A program made the position numbers and the translations under genes. Shown here piece after piece: positions 22,983-33,500 of a stretch of 64,000 bases of DNA (position 1 is its first letter; the number at the start of each line of letters is the position of its first letter). The stretch covers positions 1,860,001 through 1,924,000 of the forward strand of contig CP084611.1 of NCBI GenBank assembly GCA_025917655.1. The letters run 5' to 3'. Below the pieces are notes generated by a model, which did not search any database, was not told the DNA's origin, and saw only the letters and a list, made by a program, of their open reading frames with translations. This DNA comes from Chlorella sorokiniana (lineage: Eukaryota; Chlorophyta; Trebouxiophyceae; Chlorellales; Chlorellaceae).

Positions 22983-25900
22983 CTAAAGTTTCAGGTGTTC
23001 TATTGGTGCTGGAGCTCCAGCCTGCTTTGCCGCAAAAGTGCCACCACCCTGTATCTTCGCAAATACATTGCTCCGTCCATACTCTGAATTTGTTCTACTG
23101 CTGCTTGCAGCCCTACCCATGCCAGCTGTTTTCACCATCTGCAAAAAACAAAGGAACCCTGTAAGGACATGAACTTGACTGAGCATGAACCATCACAGTC
23201 TGGAAGCAAATCACCTTGCGTGCTGCTTCTTGTTCAGCAGCCGACTTGCGTCCAGCAAGCGAAGGGTTCTGCGCACGCTGCTCCTCCTTTGCAGCACGGC
23301 GGTTCTTCCCAGCCCGCTTCCTCTGCACGTGGTATCAATAAAGTATGCTCTCAGCCCGACCAACCATAATTGATTGTCAAGCTGCTCTTGCGTCGCACCT
23401 GAGCACGCCGCCGCTTCCGCTCCTCCCTCGTCAGCTCCTCCTCCGCATGTGGCGCCCCGCCTGCCTCAGTGGCAAACACCTCCTCGGGAGCCTGCATGCT
23501 AGCGCCGCTGACATACTGCACCACAGAGGGGCGGCGGGTGGCAAGTTTGAGACATGACAGTGTTCGGCACGGCCGATGCGTCTTGGTGCTTGGGCAGCAG
23601 AGGGGTGGCGATGCCCACCTGCGGCGCTGCTTCCTCCATCATGATGGCCGGGACATCCACCTTGACAGCCACTTCCTCCATCACTGGGCGTGGTCTGTAG
23701 GGAGGCAACAGCGCACGTGACTACTTTGCCAGTGGGGGACTTGGACCAGTGCGTGGGAACCATAGCCACGTGGCAGGCTGGGGAATGGCAGCACAGCGCA
23801 GCAGCTTACGTGAAGTGCAGGTGGCTGAGCGAGTCCAGCTTTGCAAACAGCACAGCGAGTTGGGCGCGAGCCTGTTGCCGCACCTCTTCATCCTGCACGC
23901 AGCGGGCAGCAATGCATGGTGTCGCCCAAGCCATGTCCAGGCCAACAGCACCCGACACCCTCGCCATCGTCTCTGCGCCTTTGCCCCACCTTGTCAGCCG
24001 CGGCGCCGGTCACCGCCTGCATGTACTCCTGCTCGTACAGCTCGCCAAGACCCTGCAGGGGCCAAGGAACAGCAGGCTGTCAGGATGTGTGGGACAGGGT
24101 GGGGCTGCGGCAGTGCCGCGGCTCAGGTTCAGAGGCTTGCCTGTGGCGGCTTCCTGTCGTCCAGCTCCACAGCTGTGCGCTTGGCTTCTGGGGCCGGCGG
24201 CTCGATTCGAACAACGTCGTCAAACCTGGGCAAGCGTGGCAAGCGCAGCAGACAGTCAGCACGCCCGCGGGCAGCCACTGCACGGCCGCAAGCAACACAC
24301 AGCAACAAACTCATGCCAGGCTGCAGTGCGGCATGGCAGACCTGCCCTCTGCGATGCGTGCCTTGATCAGCTCATCCAGCGTCCTTGTCATTTCCTCCGT
24401 GGGCTGCACAAGAAGCAAGCCAGGAGAGCGCTCGCGGCGAATGGAAGGTGCAAGGGATGCAGGCACCAGCCGGTTCAGGAATTCCCAGATGCTGGGCATC
24501 CCTGCAAACCTGTGGCGGCGGCTTGACTGTGGTCTCAAAGTCCAGGTCCACCTCAAGGGCGGAGTTTTTGGGGCGGCGCCCAGCATCCACCTCGCCCCGC
24601 ATGAACCAATCCTTCTCGCCCAGGGCCACCTCCTCCAGCCTCCTGCAGGCAGCACAGCAGGGCCACTGGACTCAGCGACTCACATTGGTGATGGGCAAGC
24701 TACTTTGCAGGGCTGGCCTGCTGCAGCACCTTATCTTCTCCTGCAAGCGCTGCTGCCGCCGTTGGTGAGCAGAAGGCGCCTGCTCTTCCTCGGCCTCCTC
24801 CTCGTCACTGTCTGCCAGCAAGTCGTGGCCCTCCACATCCACTGTGGATCTGCCTTCCAAGGCTGTGCCGCGATCTCTGAGCTCCATTGAGCTTTCCCCT
24901 CCACCTTGCTCGTCATCCTCGCCAGACAGCATGTCGCCGGAGAGCAAATCGTCTGCAGGCAGCAAAACACACACTCCTCTGAACCCCAGCCAAGCACCAC
25001 ACGGTGTCAAGCTACAAACAGCATGCAGGTACACCTCCCACCATTGAACCCATCCTCATCATCGTCGCTGCTGCCAATGCCATCGGTGTCCGCTCCACCT
25101 AATCCCCTTCCCCTTGCGTCCTCTCCACTTTGCGGGCTCACCGTAAACCTGCTGCCTGCAAACAGAAGCACAACTTGTGTGAACAGCCACATAAACTGTA
25201 ATTACGCATGATGGAAGCAGAGCAAGGACAAGCAGCCATCGGGCGCATTCACCTAGTCTGGGACCAAAAAAATCTTCATACATAGCAGCCGCGCCATCTC
25301 CTCCAACTGCTCGTCATCAACCAAGTCACCAACTGCAGCAGAACAAAGATGTGAACAACAGCTGCCACATGCCCAGATGAGTGGCGTGACACACACCTGA
25401 CTCCAGCTTGCGCTTGTGCCCTTGTTTGAGTTTGCCGCCTCTGCCTGAGGATGCAGCAACCTGATCCAGGACGGCCTCCAGGTCAGCCTCTGTAGCAACA
25501 TGATAGGCCTGTAAGGCTGGTTCCTTCAAGGGCACGGCCCAACAGAAGAACGTGTCAAGAAATGGTACAGGCTCACCTTCGTCGCTGGTAGCAGCATCGC
25601 CATCGTTCTCCCCTGCAACGAAGCGCAGCAAGCCGGTCAGGTGCAGGGGGCATGGGAAAGCAAGACATTACCAACGAACAAACCTGTCTCCAGGCCAGCT
25701 TCTTCACGCTCTGCCTGCTGCACAAATGCCTCCATTTCATCTGTGGGGCAGTACAATGAAATGTCTATCGGCTTTAAGCGTACCGATAAGCTGTTGATAT
25801 TGCTCACTTACCCAATTTGAAATGGTCATCCTCGACTGTGGCCCGCACTGCAGTAGCTGAGTTTGCTTTGCGCCCCTCGTGCTTTGCTGCTGCTGCTTGG

Positions 25901-26730
25901 CTAGCTGCGCCTCCCCCTCATCGTCGCTGCTGCTGGTGTCTTGGGGCCGCCGGCGGCTGAACTGTGCTGCACCTGCTTGCAACAGAGCATCGTAGTCAAT
26001 GCTTGCCAGGTCGGCCGTCGCGGTGGCGTTGTCCTCAGAGAAGTCTTCGGCCAATAACGCATCATCGGCATCCCCCTCTGTGTCCTGTTCTTCGCTGGAT
26101 GACCTCTCCAGCACGAGCAACTCTGAAGTGGCAGGTCAAGCAGCATCAAAGTAACTCAAAATTGCCCTTGCTGCCCTCCGCTACCATATCGCCACCCGTT
26201 CCCCACACACGCACTACCCACACACGCACACCCACCCACACCAACACCACCCCAGCTTGTCTCCCACCGTCGAGTGCGTCCTCAGCCTCGCGCGTTAGCA
26301 GCACTGGGTCTTGGCCCGCCTTACTCAGCAGCTTGCGCGCCCGTTTCAGCGCCGGTTTGATTGCCAGATCCAACTGCAGCCAAATCTGTTCTGCATCGAA
26401 GCCATCTACGTACAGCTCTGGCAAAACAACACCACCACCGCCGCCGCGTAGGCAGCCAGCGCTGCCCGTAGTATGCTGATCTTGTGCCTGGTGATCGTAC
26501 AGCACTTTGACCGCTGACTTTGCTAGATTGCCTAGCTGTGGAATAGGCTGAAGGATAGCCGCGGGGTCTGATTCGATTGCAGACGTGAATGCATCAAGTG
26601 CCGCTCCCCCTGACTCATCAAATGGATCCATGCTGCCATCTGTGTGCTGCTGGACATGGTCCTCCTGCCGCGCTGGTGATGACGCTACGTGCGGCCGCGC
26701 AGTTGCATCCCTCGGCTCTCCTCGAGGCAT
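22983..26730 (-). CDS. MPP10: U3 snoRNP protein MPP10
   Basis: Many minus-strand exons join to a protein with the MPP10 order of motifs. Start chosen at ATG 26730 (MPRGEPRDATARPH). N-terminal part: LYVDGFDAEQIWLQLDLA. Middle: long acidic blocks (SSDDEGEAQL, DADDALLAEDFSED, DSDEEEAEEEQ). Then the conserved MPP10 core: EKDWFMRGEVDAGRRPKNSA with LEVDLDFE, TEEMTRTLDELIKARIAEG, RFDDVVRIEPPAPEAKR, LGELYEQEYMQAV, AVLFAKLDSLSHLHFTPRPV and VPAIMMEEAAPQ. The C-terminus is Lys/Arg-rich (ERKRRRAQRKRAGKNRRAAK) and ends PAPIEHLKL. MPP10 works in the nucleolus with IMP3 and IMP4 in the small-subunit processome, for 18S rRNA cleavage. The 3' end overlaps the neighbouring gene's 3' region. Confidence 0.93.
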
Positions 26731-26780
26731 GAGCAACAAATTGAATGTCACCTGCTTCAAGTACAATTAGTGTATTGTCT

Positions 26781-27790
26781 GCAGGATGAGTACAAGAAGG
26801 TTGGCAACTACAAGAACGGTGAGCCTTTACTGCCAATTCATCTCCTGCGCGTGCTTACCTGCCAAGCACCTGAAGTTCAGGACTGATAACAATCTCGCTA
26901 TACCTGAGCAGAGCACTGTCGCAGAAGCCTGCACGCCCACAACACCAGATTGAACTGACGAGCTAGCTCTGCGCTGCCTGCATGTGGGTGTGGGCCCAGC
27001 AGGCAGCGCCTTAGGGTCGCTGCCGACCAGTTCATGACACTCATACATACTGGAACTAATACATACCCACAGATAGTGCATGCGCTTCCAAGACAAGACT
27101 CACCGCCTGCCCTTGGGAGCCGCACTTCGACAAGCGTACAATTGGGCAACGCTCCAACAAATAGTGCTGCGTGTCGCCAGTGGCCGACCTTCACGGGCAA
27201 CTGCGTTCGCAAGCTAGAATGTGCTCGGTGCAGTTCAAACTCCTGTAAACTCAAGCACACGATAGCTGTTAGTAGTAGACAAGATGATATAATGCAATGC
27301 ATGGCAAAAAATGGACGGTGTTCAGCGAGTGCACACGCAGTACAGGCGATACTACGCAGTCGAAAACCAATGTTTGGTTTTCAAGCTATTGTCTTTTCAA
27401 GCAGCAATTGTGCCGCAAGGACATTTGTATAAGAGCCAGGCGCCAGCGCAGCGTTCCAGAAGCCGCACTATTATGCAGAAATCATCCTGCGTCACGAAGT
27501 TGGGTATACTGGACACCTTCAAAGTGGCTGACGGGGTTGGCAGAACACTTGGCTCATGACGGAAGGAAGGGCAGCCGCTTGAGGCTGGACGGCGTGCTGC
27601 TATTGTGTTGATATTGCCCGACAGACCAGCAAAGAGTTTGACATGGTGTGCCTCTTCCAATTTACATCACGGTGGGGCACGCTTTACAAATTGATCCAGC
27701 ACAGTTGGGGCCCCAAAGGAGTGAAGGATGGCCAACAGGTTGCATGGGCACCACATGAGAAGCGTGAAGAAGACTCTGCTGCTGTCAGCA
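26781..27790 (-). CDS. uncertain gene between MPP10 and the SET methyltransferase
   Basis: Minus-strand pieces look spliced and coding. An exon with a good acceptor at about 27241 and donor near 27105 reads EFELHRAHSSLRTQLPVKVG then HWRHAALFVGALPNCTLVEV. It is followed after an intron by GSAELARQFNLVLWACRLLR (about 26905-26990). Upstream, NLLAILHSFGAPTVLDQFVK (about 27685-27745) and TQDDFCIIVRLLERCAGAWL (about 27430-27500) also read like protein. I could not join these into one full frame with a clear start and stop, and I recognise no family. A divergent short stretch on the plus strand (DEYKKVGNYKN, 26786-26818) is probably not coding. Confidence 0.3.
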
Positions 27791-27900
27791 GTTGAGTGGG
27801 CACCATATCAAAACTTACGTGCATCCTGATACAAATGTGTCACCGCCTCCACTCCGGATCGTCCTTACCGCTGCATCAAGGCCAGGCATTCACATAATCA

Positions 27901-30282
27901 TCATCCTGCGAGTTGAGTTGATTCAAGGTGTGCAACACACCTCCACCATCGGTTGAAATTCTCCAGCAGCTTCTTAGGCGTGCTAGGGAGGGCCTCCAAG
28001 GTTGAAAATATTTCGTTCAGATCTTCATTAGGGTCTTGCAGGGCCCCAGACTGCCAGTGGACAGCAGAGGACATGAATGCATGCTTGGCGCGTACAGGAG
28101 GGTACAAACTGACAGATGCAACTGCAGGGGCAATGGCATACTCAAGCTTACCTTGGTTGGGATGCCGCGAATAGGAGCAAGTCGACGGCGCACGCCATCC
28201 ATTGTCCCTCGCAAGATTCGCTTCTCAGTCAACCGCAGCTGCCAGCAACATTTGCCAACAAACTTTCCTTTTCAACTTTCCAACAAATTGATACCACTCT
28301 ATTCATTCATTGTTCCCCTTCGCTTATGAAGCACTTTACCTGGGCTGCCAGCCGCTGCTTAGGCGTCAGGTCGGGCCGCTGGAGGTCCTTCACATCCTCA
28401 TCAAACTCAGAGGAGTAGGCCTGGAACCTGCATGCCGTGCAGGGGACCTAGAAATTGTGTACTGGGGGCGAGACCAAAAGCGCATGCCAAATCTTGCCTA
28501 TCCCGCAAATCACTCATTAATAGCTGGAGAATCTCGTATTCATTCTCGGGACTTATTACCACATCCTGCTCAAAGTTAATCTGCAGCAGAAGGCGGGCAC
28601 CTTGAACGCATCCAGTTGGAGCAGTTTAATTGTGAATGGTGAGCTCCCAAAAACGATGCCATCTCAATTGGCAACGTACCCTTGCAAGCTGCGCAGGATC
28701 TTGCAAGCGTGCCAGCCGCAGGTACACAAGGTGTTGAGTGGCGATGCGGTCTTCGAATACTGGAAACTCCGCCTTCACGCCTGTTGGCAGATGATATTTG
28801 GGCTAGGCTGCAGGCGAAAACTTAAGCATGCATCAACCATCAGCCATCCAGCCTACCCAGGCCCATCGATTCCACAATTTCTCGCTTGGCTGTGAATAAA
28901 CGGTCAGCTGCAACGAGACTGGCTTCCATGAACAAACAGTCTGCAGAAAGGGGCAGTGGGTGGCAGGGCAACTCAGACATCAGAAACCGTTTGCCATCGT
29001 GTCAGCAAGCACACCTGTAGGGTTCCCCATTTCCATGGTCCCTGTTGCCAGTAGCAGCTCGCCATTTGGTCTGCCATCGAAAACGGCCACCTCTTGACCA
29101 GGACTGCACCAAGGGAACGGACGATGCAAGTGCTGCCAACTCAAACCAGGTCAACTGTTGAAGGAATCAAAGGTCGGGAACACGCCTGTAAGTTCTCTGC
29201 GCCACCAGAGTCACAGCCTCAGCCTCCAAGTCGTAGTCCAGCACTGCACCTGCGCTGCTGCCAGTCCGATGGAACGCCCCTACCAGCGGCAGGAGAGCAA
29301 AACACTGTGCGGACGGCAGGTACGCTGCATGTGCAAGCACCACTGACATTGCCTGCACAGGCATGAACAGAGGAGAGTGTTCTCCGACTATTCATGGCCT
29401 TGATGCAAAAGTGGCATGTCATAAAAGAGCACCTCCATGAACGCCCTCTCATTGAAGTGAACTGAAGCGAACATGCTTGAATTGCTCGTTGCCACAACTG
29501 CTTGGATATCCTTCCACTCCTGACGCAGAGCTTGTTCTCTGGCACGCGACTCCTGCAATGTTGCCAGAAACATTAAGCTTTGCAGCTTTGCAGCATAACC
29601 ACATGAATTAAACGGCGCTCCCACCTCCAGTACAGGCGAACCGCGCAGCAAATGCTGCCGCTCATCATCTGACCAAAGGATAGGTGTCAATGTGGCTTGT
29701 GGCAGCGTTTGCAGCAGCATGCTCCACTCGGAAGCACCTCCCTGCAGCACGAGTCAAGGTGTTTACATGTATGTTGTGTGCCTACAAGACAACGAGCAAG
29801 AACCTTTGGTCGTGGGTTTTGCTCACCTTCGACCGTTCCTGCATGAGCCACAGTGCTAAACCCACAAGCTCACTGCGGCCCTCTGCCAGCGTGGCGAGCT
29901 GGGGGCACTTGAACACATCAATGGAGGTGATGGCCAAGGAGCTCGGGATCTGCAGGACTGCCTCGCCTACCGCGACTTCTTTTGTCGCCAGGAAACCTGC
30001 TCGCTGCGTTCCGGGCTCTGCATCTAGTAGGCCTGCCTCCACAGCCAGGGGTGGCAGCTGATGCCGCTCAATGCACCACCGCACTAGGGCGTCGTAGCTT
30101 GTGACCGCAGCAGGCGGGGGCTCCACTGCTGCTGCCGCAACTTCCAAACTGTGCCGGCTGCCGGCGCACTTCCGACCAATTGCCTGCCTTCGTCTCCAAA
30201 GCTGCCTTAAGCACGGCTGCAGGCTGAGAGGGTTCCAAACTTGCACCCGCTGCCACGGGGCGCCCCTGACGGCAACCAGCAT
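27901..30282 (-). CDS. SET-domain protein methyltransferase, Rubisco LSMT-like
   Basis: The start at 30282 gives MLVAVRGAPWQRVQVW..., an Arg-rich, acid-poor leader that looks like a plastid transit peptide. Then come the LSMT-type SET elements: LVRWCIERHQLPPLAVEAGL, GFLATKEVAVGEAVLQIPSS, LAEGRSELVGLALWLMQERS, EWSMLLQTLPQATLTPILWS, MFASVHFNERAFMEVL, LLPLVGAFHRTGSSAGAVLD, and AVFDGRPNGELLLATG for the cofactor/lysine channel part. The C-terminal half resembles the LSMT substrate-binding domain (RLTEKRILRGTMDGVRRRLA, LPSTPKKLLENFNRWWR) and stops at 27901. The family trimethylates lysines on chloroplast proteins: Rubisco large subunit in some plants, fructose-bisphosphate aldolase more generally. 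Which substrate applies here cannot be told from sequence. Confidence 0.85.
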
Positions 30283-30538
30283 CGTGCCAAATACACACTG
30301 GATCAGCTAGGCAAGCCCGTGGGCTGCGGCTTGGGCCTTTGGATGTATCAGCGCGAGGCAGATGAAGGGATGACAACTGCCAGGTGGCAGGGACACATGT
30401 GTACACAGCGGCGGCTGTGGGCCCCCCGAGGTGGTTGGTTCATACGTGCCAGCGCTTGATGTGCCCTTATCTTGCAGGCCTCCCAACGATGTTGCAATTC
30501 TTGCACCAAGAATTGAGTAGAGGTGATGAAGCAGCCAA
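30283..30538. promoter_or_regulatory. intergenic: 5' side of SET gene and 3' side of Cys-rich gene
   Basis: No coding exon seen. It lies upstream of the minus-strand SET methyltransferase and just outside the first copy of the 6.1-kb repeat. Confidence 0.35.
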
Positions 30539-33500
30539 TGACCTTCACGTTTCTTGGGGGTCTCCATTCACAGGGTACAGCATCAGCAACAGCTGACAGG
30601 AATGTCACAAAGGTACTTGATAAAAGCATCGGCCAGGCGGGATGTGCCACCGTGCATTTGACATGCTTGCAAGTGCGCGCTAGCAGCGGGTGCGCAATTG
30701 GAAACACGTACTTGCCAGCATTGTGCAGTTCCATGGGGACGTGGAAAGGCGGACAGGGTAGCATGGGGGCAGAAGGAGACAAACAAAGCGCATGGGAGTA
30801 TGAAACAGAAGCTGAGCTTGACAGTTATTGAGACACGCAGCGCACGCAGGCGGCTGTGCCTACAGCAGGGACCTGCGCAGGCTGGGGCGGATGGTTTGGC
30901 ACCTGCTTTGGCCTGTGAGGCCGCGCGTGCTGGTGCCCGGGGTGCATGGCCGACACGAGGTGGCGCCCGTGGTGGCGATGAAGGTGTTGACGGGGCAGGG
31001 GGTGCAGGTTCTGGATCCCTCGCGGCTGGCAAAGTAGCCGACCTTGCAAGCTGTGGGGTCTTGGTGCCCAGCAGGGGGCACTGGGAGCCCTTGGGGCAGG
31101 GGCTGCAGGTTGACGCCCTGGTGAGGGAGGTGTAGAATCCGGCCTTGCTGCAGGAGGGGCCAGGGGGAGGGGGGCATGGTGAGCGAATGGGGCTTGAGCA
31201 CGACTTGCATGCACAGGGTAGCAAGCACCCATCCACTGGTGTGGCACGAGCAGGCATCTCACCAGGGGCTGCAAATGCTGCTGCCCGAGGCAGAGTAGTA
31301 TCCAGCGCTGCAGGAGCGGCAAGTTGAGGCGCCTCCGGCAGAGAAGGTGCCGGCGGGGCTGCAGGAAAGGTGGGAAGGAAAGCGGGTGATCACACGCGGG
31401 ACGGCCAGGGTGCTTGCCGGGCTGCCGCGGCGTGAGAACATCCCCACGCATTCCTTGGAGCGCTGCGTGCTCACCAGGTCTTGCAGGCCTTGGAGCCGAC
31501 GGTGTTGGCGTACTGGCCGGGCGCGCAGATGTCGCACCAGTCTGAGCCCCTCTCATTGCTGAAGCTGCCAACGGGGCAGGGGGTGTAGGTGCTGGCGCCA
31601 GTGATGTTCACGTACCCGCCAGCGGGTGCGGCGCGGCATGCCTGCCCTGCAGGGTGCAAACAAGCGGAGCCAGATGGGGTCGGCATGCATGAGAGGGTGG
31701 CAGGGTATGGTGAGCACAGCTTTTGTGAGGACAGTGCCACTAGCAGGCCGGCAGGCACACTTACCGCCGGTGGGGTTGAAGTAGCCCTTGGCGCACTTGG
31801 AGCACGCTGTATTGCCGGTGTCAAAGGTCTCCTCGCCGGCGCTGCATGTGGTGCAGCTGGTCTGGCCTGGCCTCGGCTGGGCTGTGTGTGTCTGCAGCAC
31901 AGGAGGGGCAGCATCCACGCCGGCCGGTCACCATGCAGTGCAGAAGATCAGCTGAAGCCATTTCCAAGTATGGCATGCCATGCAACTCGGGCAGCCCAAG
32001 AACTTGCCGCCAACACCCCTCACCCCGCAAGGCTGGCAGAAGGGGTTCTGAATCCTGCCAGCGGTGGCATTGTTGAAATATCCAGGGCGGCTGCGAACAG
32101 GATGAAGGGCGTATTATGGAAGGTCGAGGGTGGGGGCCAAGCGGGCTCCCGGCCCAACTGCAAGTGGGCGCCTGAGCTGCTGAGGACGGGTGCGGCGTTC
32201 CCCGCAGCCGCCACCAGGCAGGCCCCTCACCACTGTGTGCAGGCGGTGTGGCCGGATGGGCCTGTCTCACGGCCGCCGGGGCAGGTGCTGCACTGGTCGC
32301 TGTTGGTGAAGATGTCGCGGTAGCCCCACGCGCCAACGTTGTGGGTGGCGCCGCTGGCGTCGCTGCCGTCCAAGCAGGAGGAGCACTGGTCGGGGCCCAG
32401 CAGGCTCCCAACGCTCTTGGTGGGCACGGTGCCAGCCTTGCAGGCCAAGCACTGCTGCATGCCCACGCGGGGTGCAAACATGCGGCCGGTGCAGGCCTGG
32501 CAGGTGGTGGGGGAGGCGTTGGGGGTGCGGGGGCGGGGTTCTCGGGGTCGCTGGCGTCGCCGCTCCAGGCTGAGTAGGTGCCCTTGGAGCAGGGCACAAT
32601 CTCGGACTTGGCTGCTATGGCGTCGGTGCCAGAGGGATCGCCGCCCCGGCGGCCGTGATGCGCTCGCGGTAGCCAGCGGGGATGGGCCTGCACTTGTTGT
32701 TCTCGGGGCTGGCATCACCGGTGCGGTAGTAGCCGTCGGGGCAGGCTGTGCAAGTGGTGCCTTCTTTGTAGTAGGTGCCTGGGCCGCTGCAATTAGACAG
32801 ACGCACAGAGGCAGGCTGTCAGTCAGATCAAAGCAGCGCAGCAGGGGTTGCAATCACACGCTTGGGGGCCCGCACGGTGGGCTGCAGCCGGGGTCGCTGC
32901 CCTCACCAAGGGCTGCAATCGGTGGTGTTGGTGGCGATGCTGCCTGTGGGGCATGCCTCACACGCGCTCAGTCCGTCAACGGGGGCCACGTTGTTGCCGG
33001 TGCAGGTGGTGCAGGTGGTCAGTCCGGCGGTGGCTGCCACAGAGCCCGCAGGGCTGCAGCATGCGCAGGACAGCAGCCCAGCTCAGGCCAGTTGGCAGAG
33101 CAGCGGGCAGGCAGCTGCGCACTGGCAGATCCCCTTCCCCGCGCAGTGGCAGATCCCTTCCCCACGAACCACACCCAGCTCACCAAGCAGAGCATGTGCC
33201 GCCGGTGCCAGCCGAGCCCTTGGCGCAGGCGATGCACTGGCGCAGGGCAGGGTCGTACTCAAACCCTGTAGGTGGGGGGCACGGTGAGGTTGGTGGCGCC
33301 CAGATGGATGCATGGGCGGGGACCAAGCTACGGTCACGGGGCGCATGGCACCGCCCTGCTGCAGCGGACACCCACCATCGCCGCAGGTGGTGTTGAACCA
33401 GGGGAGGGTGCAGTAGTCGGCACCGCTGCTGCTGGTCATGCCGGTGCAGGTGCCGCCGCTGCAGGTGGTGTAATCGTTGCCGGTGCAGATGCCGCGGCAG

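Noticed and set aside
31589-33271. Long plus-strand open frames across the Cys-rich genes (repeated at 37974-39656)
   Set aside because: They are antisense shadows of the GC-rich minus-strand Cys-rich exons and run through introns; composition is Ala/Gly/Arg-rich with no family signal.
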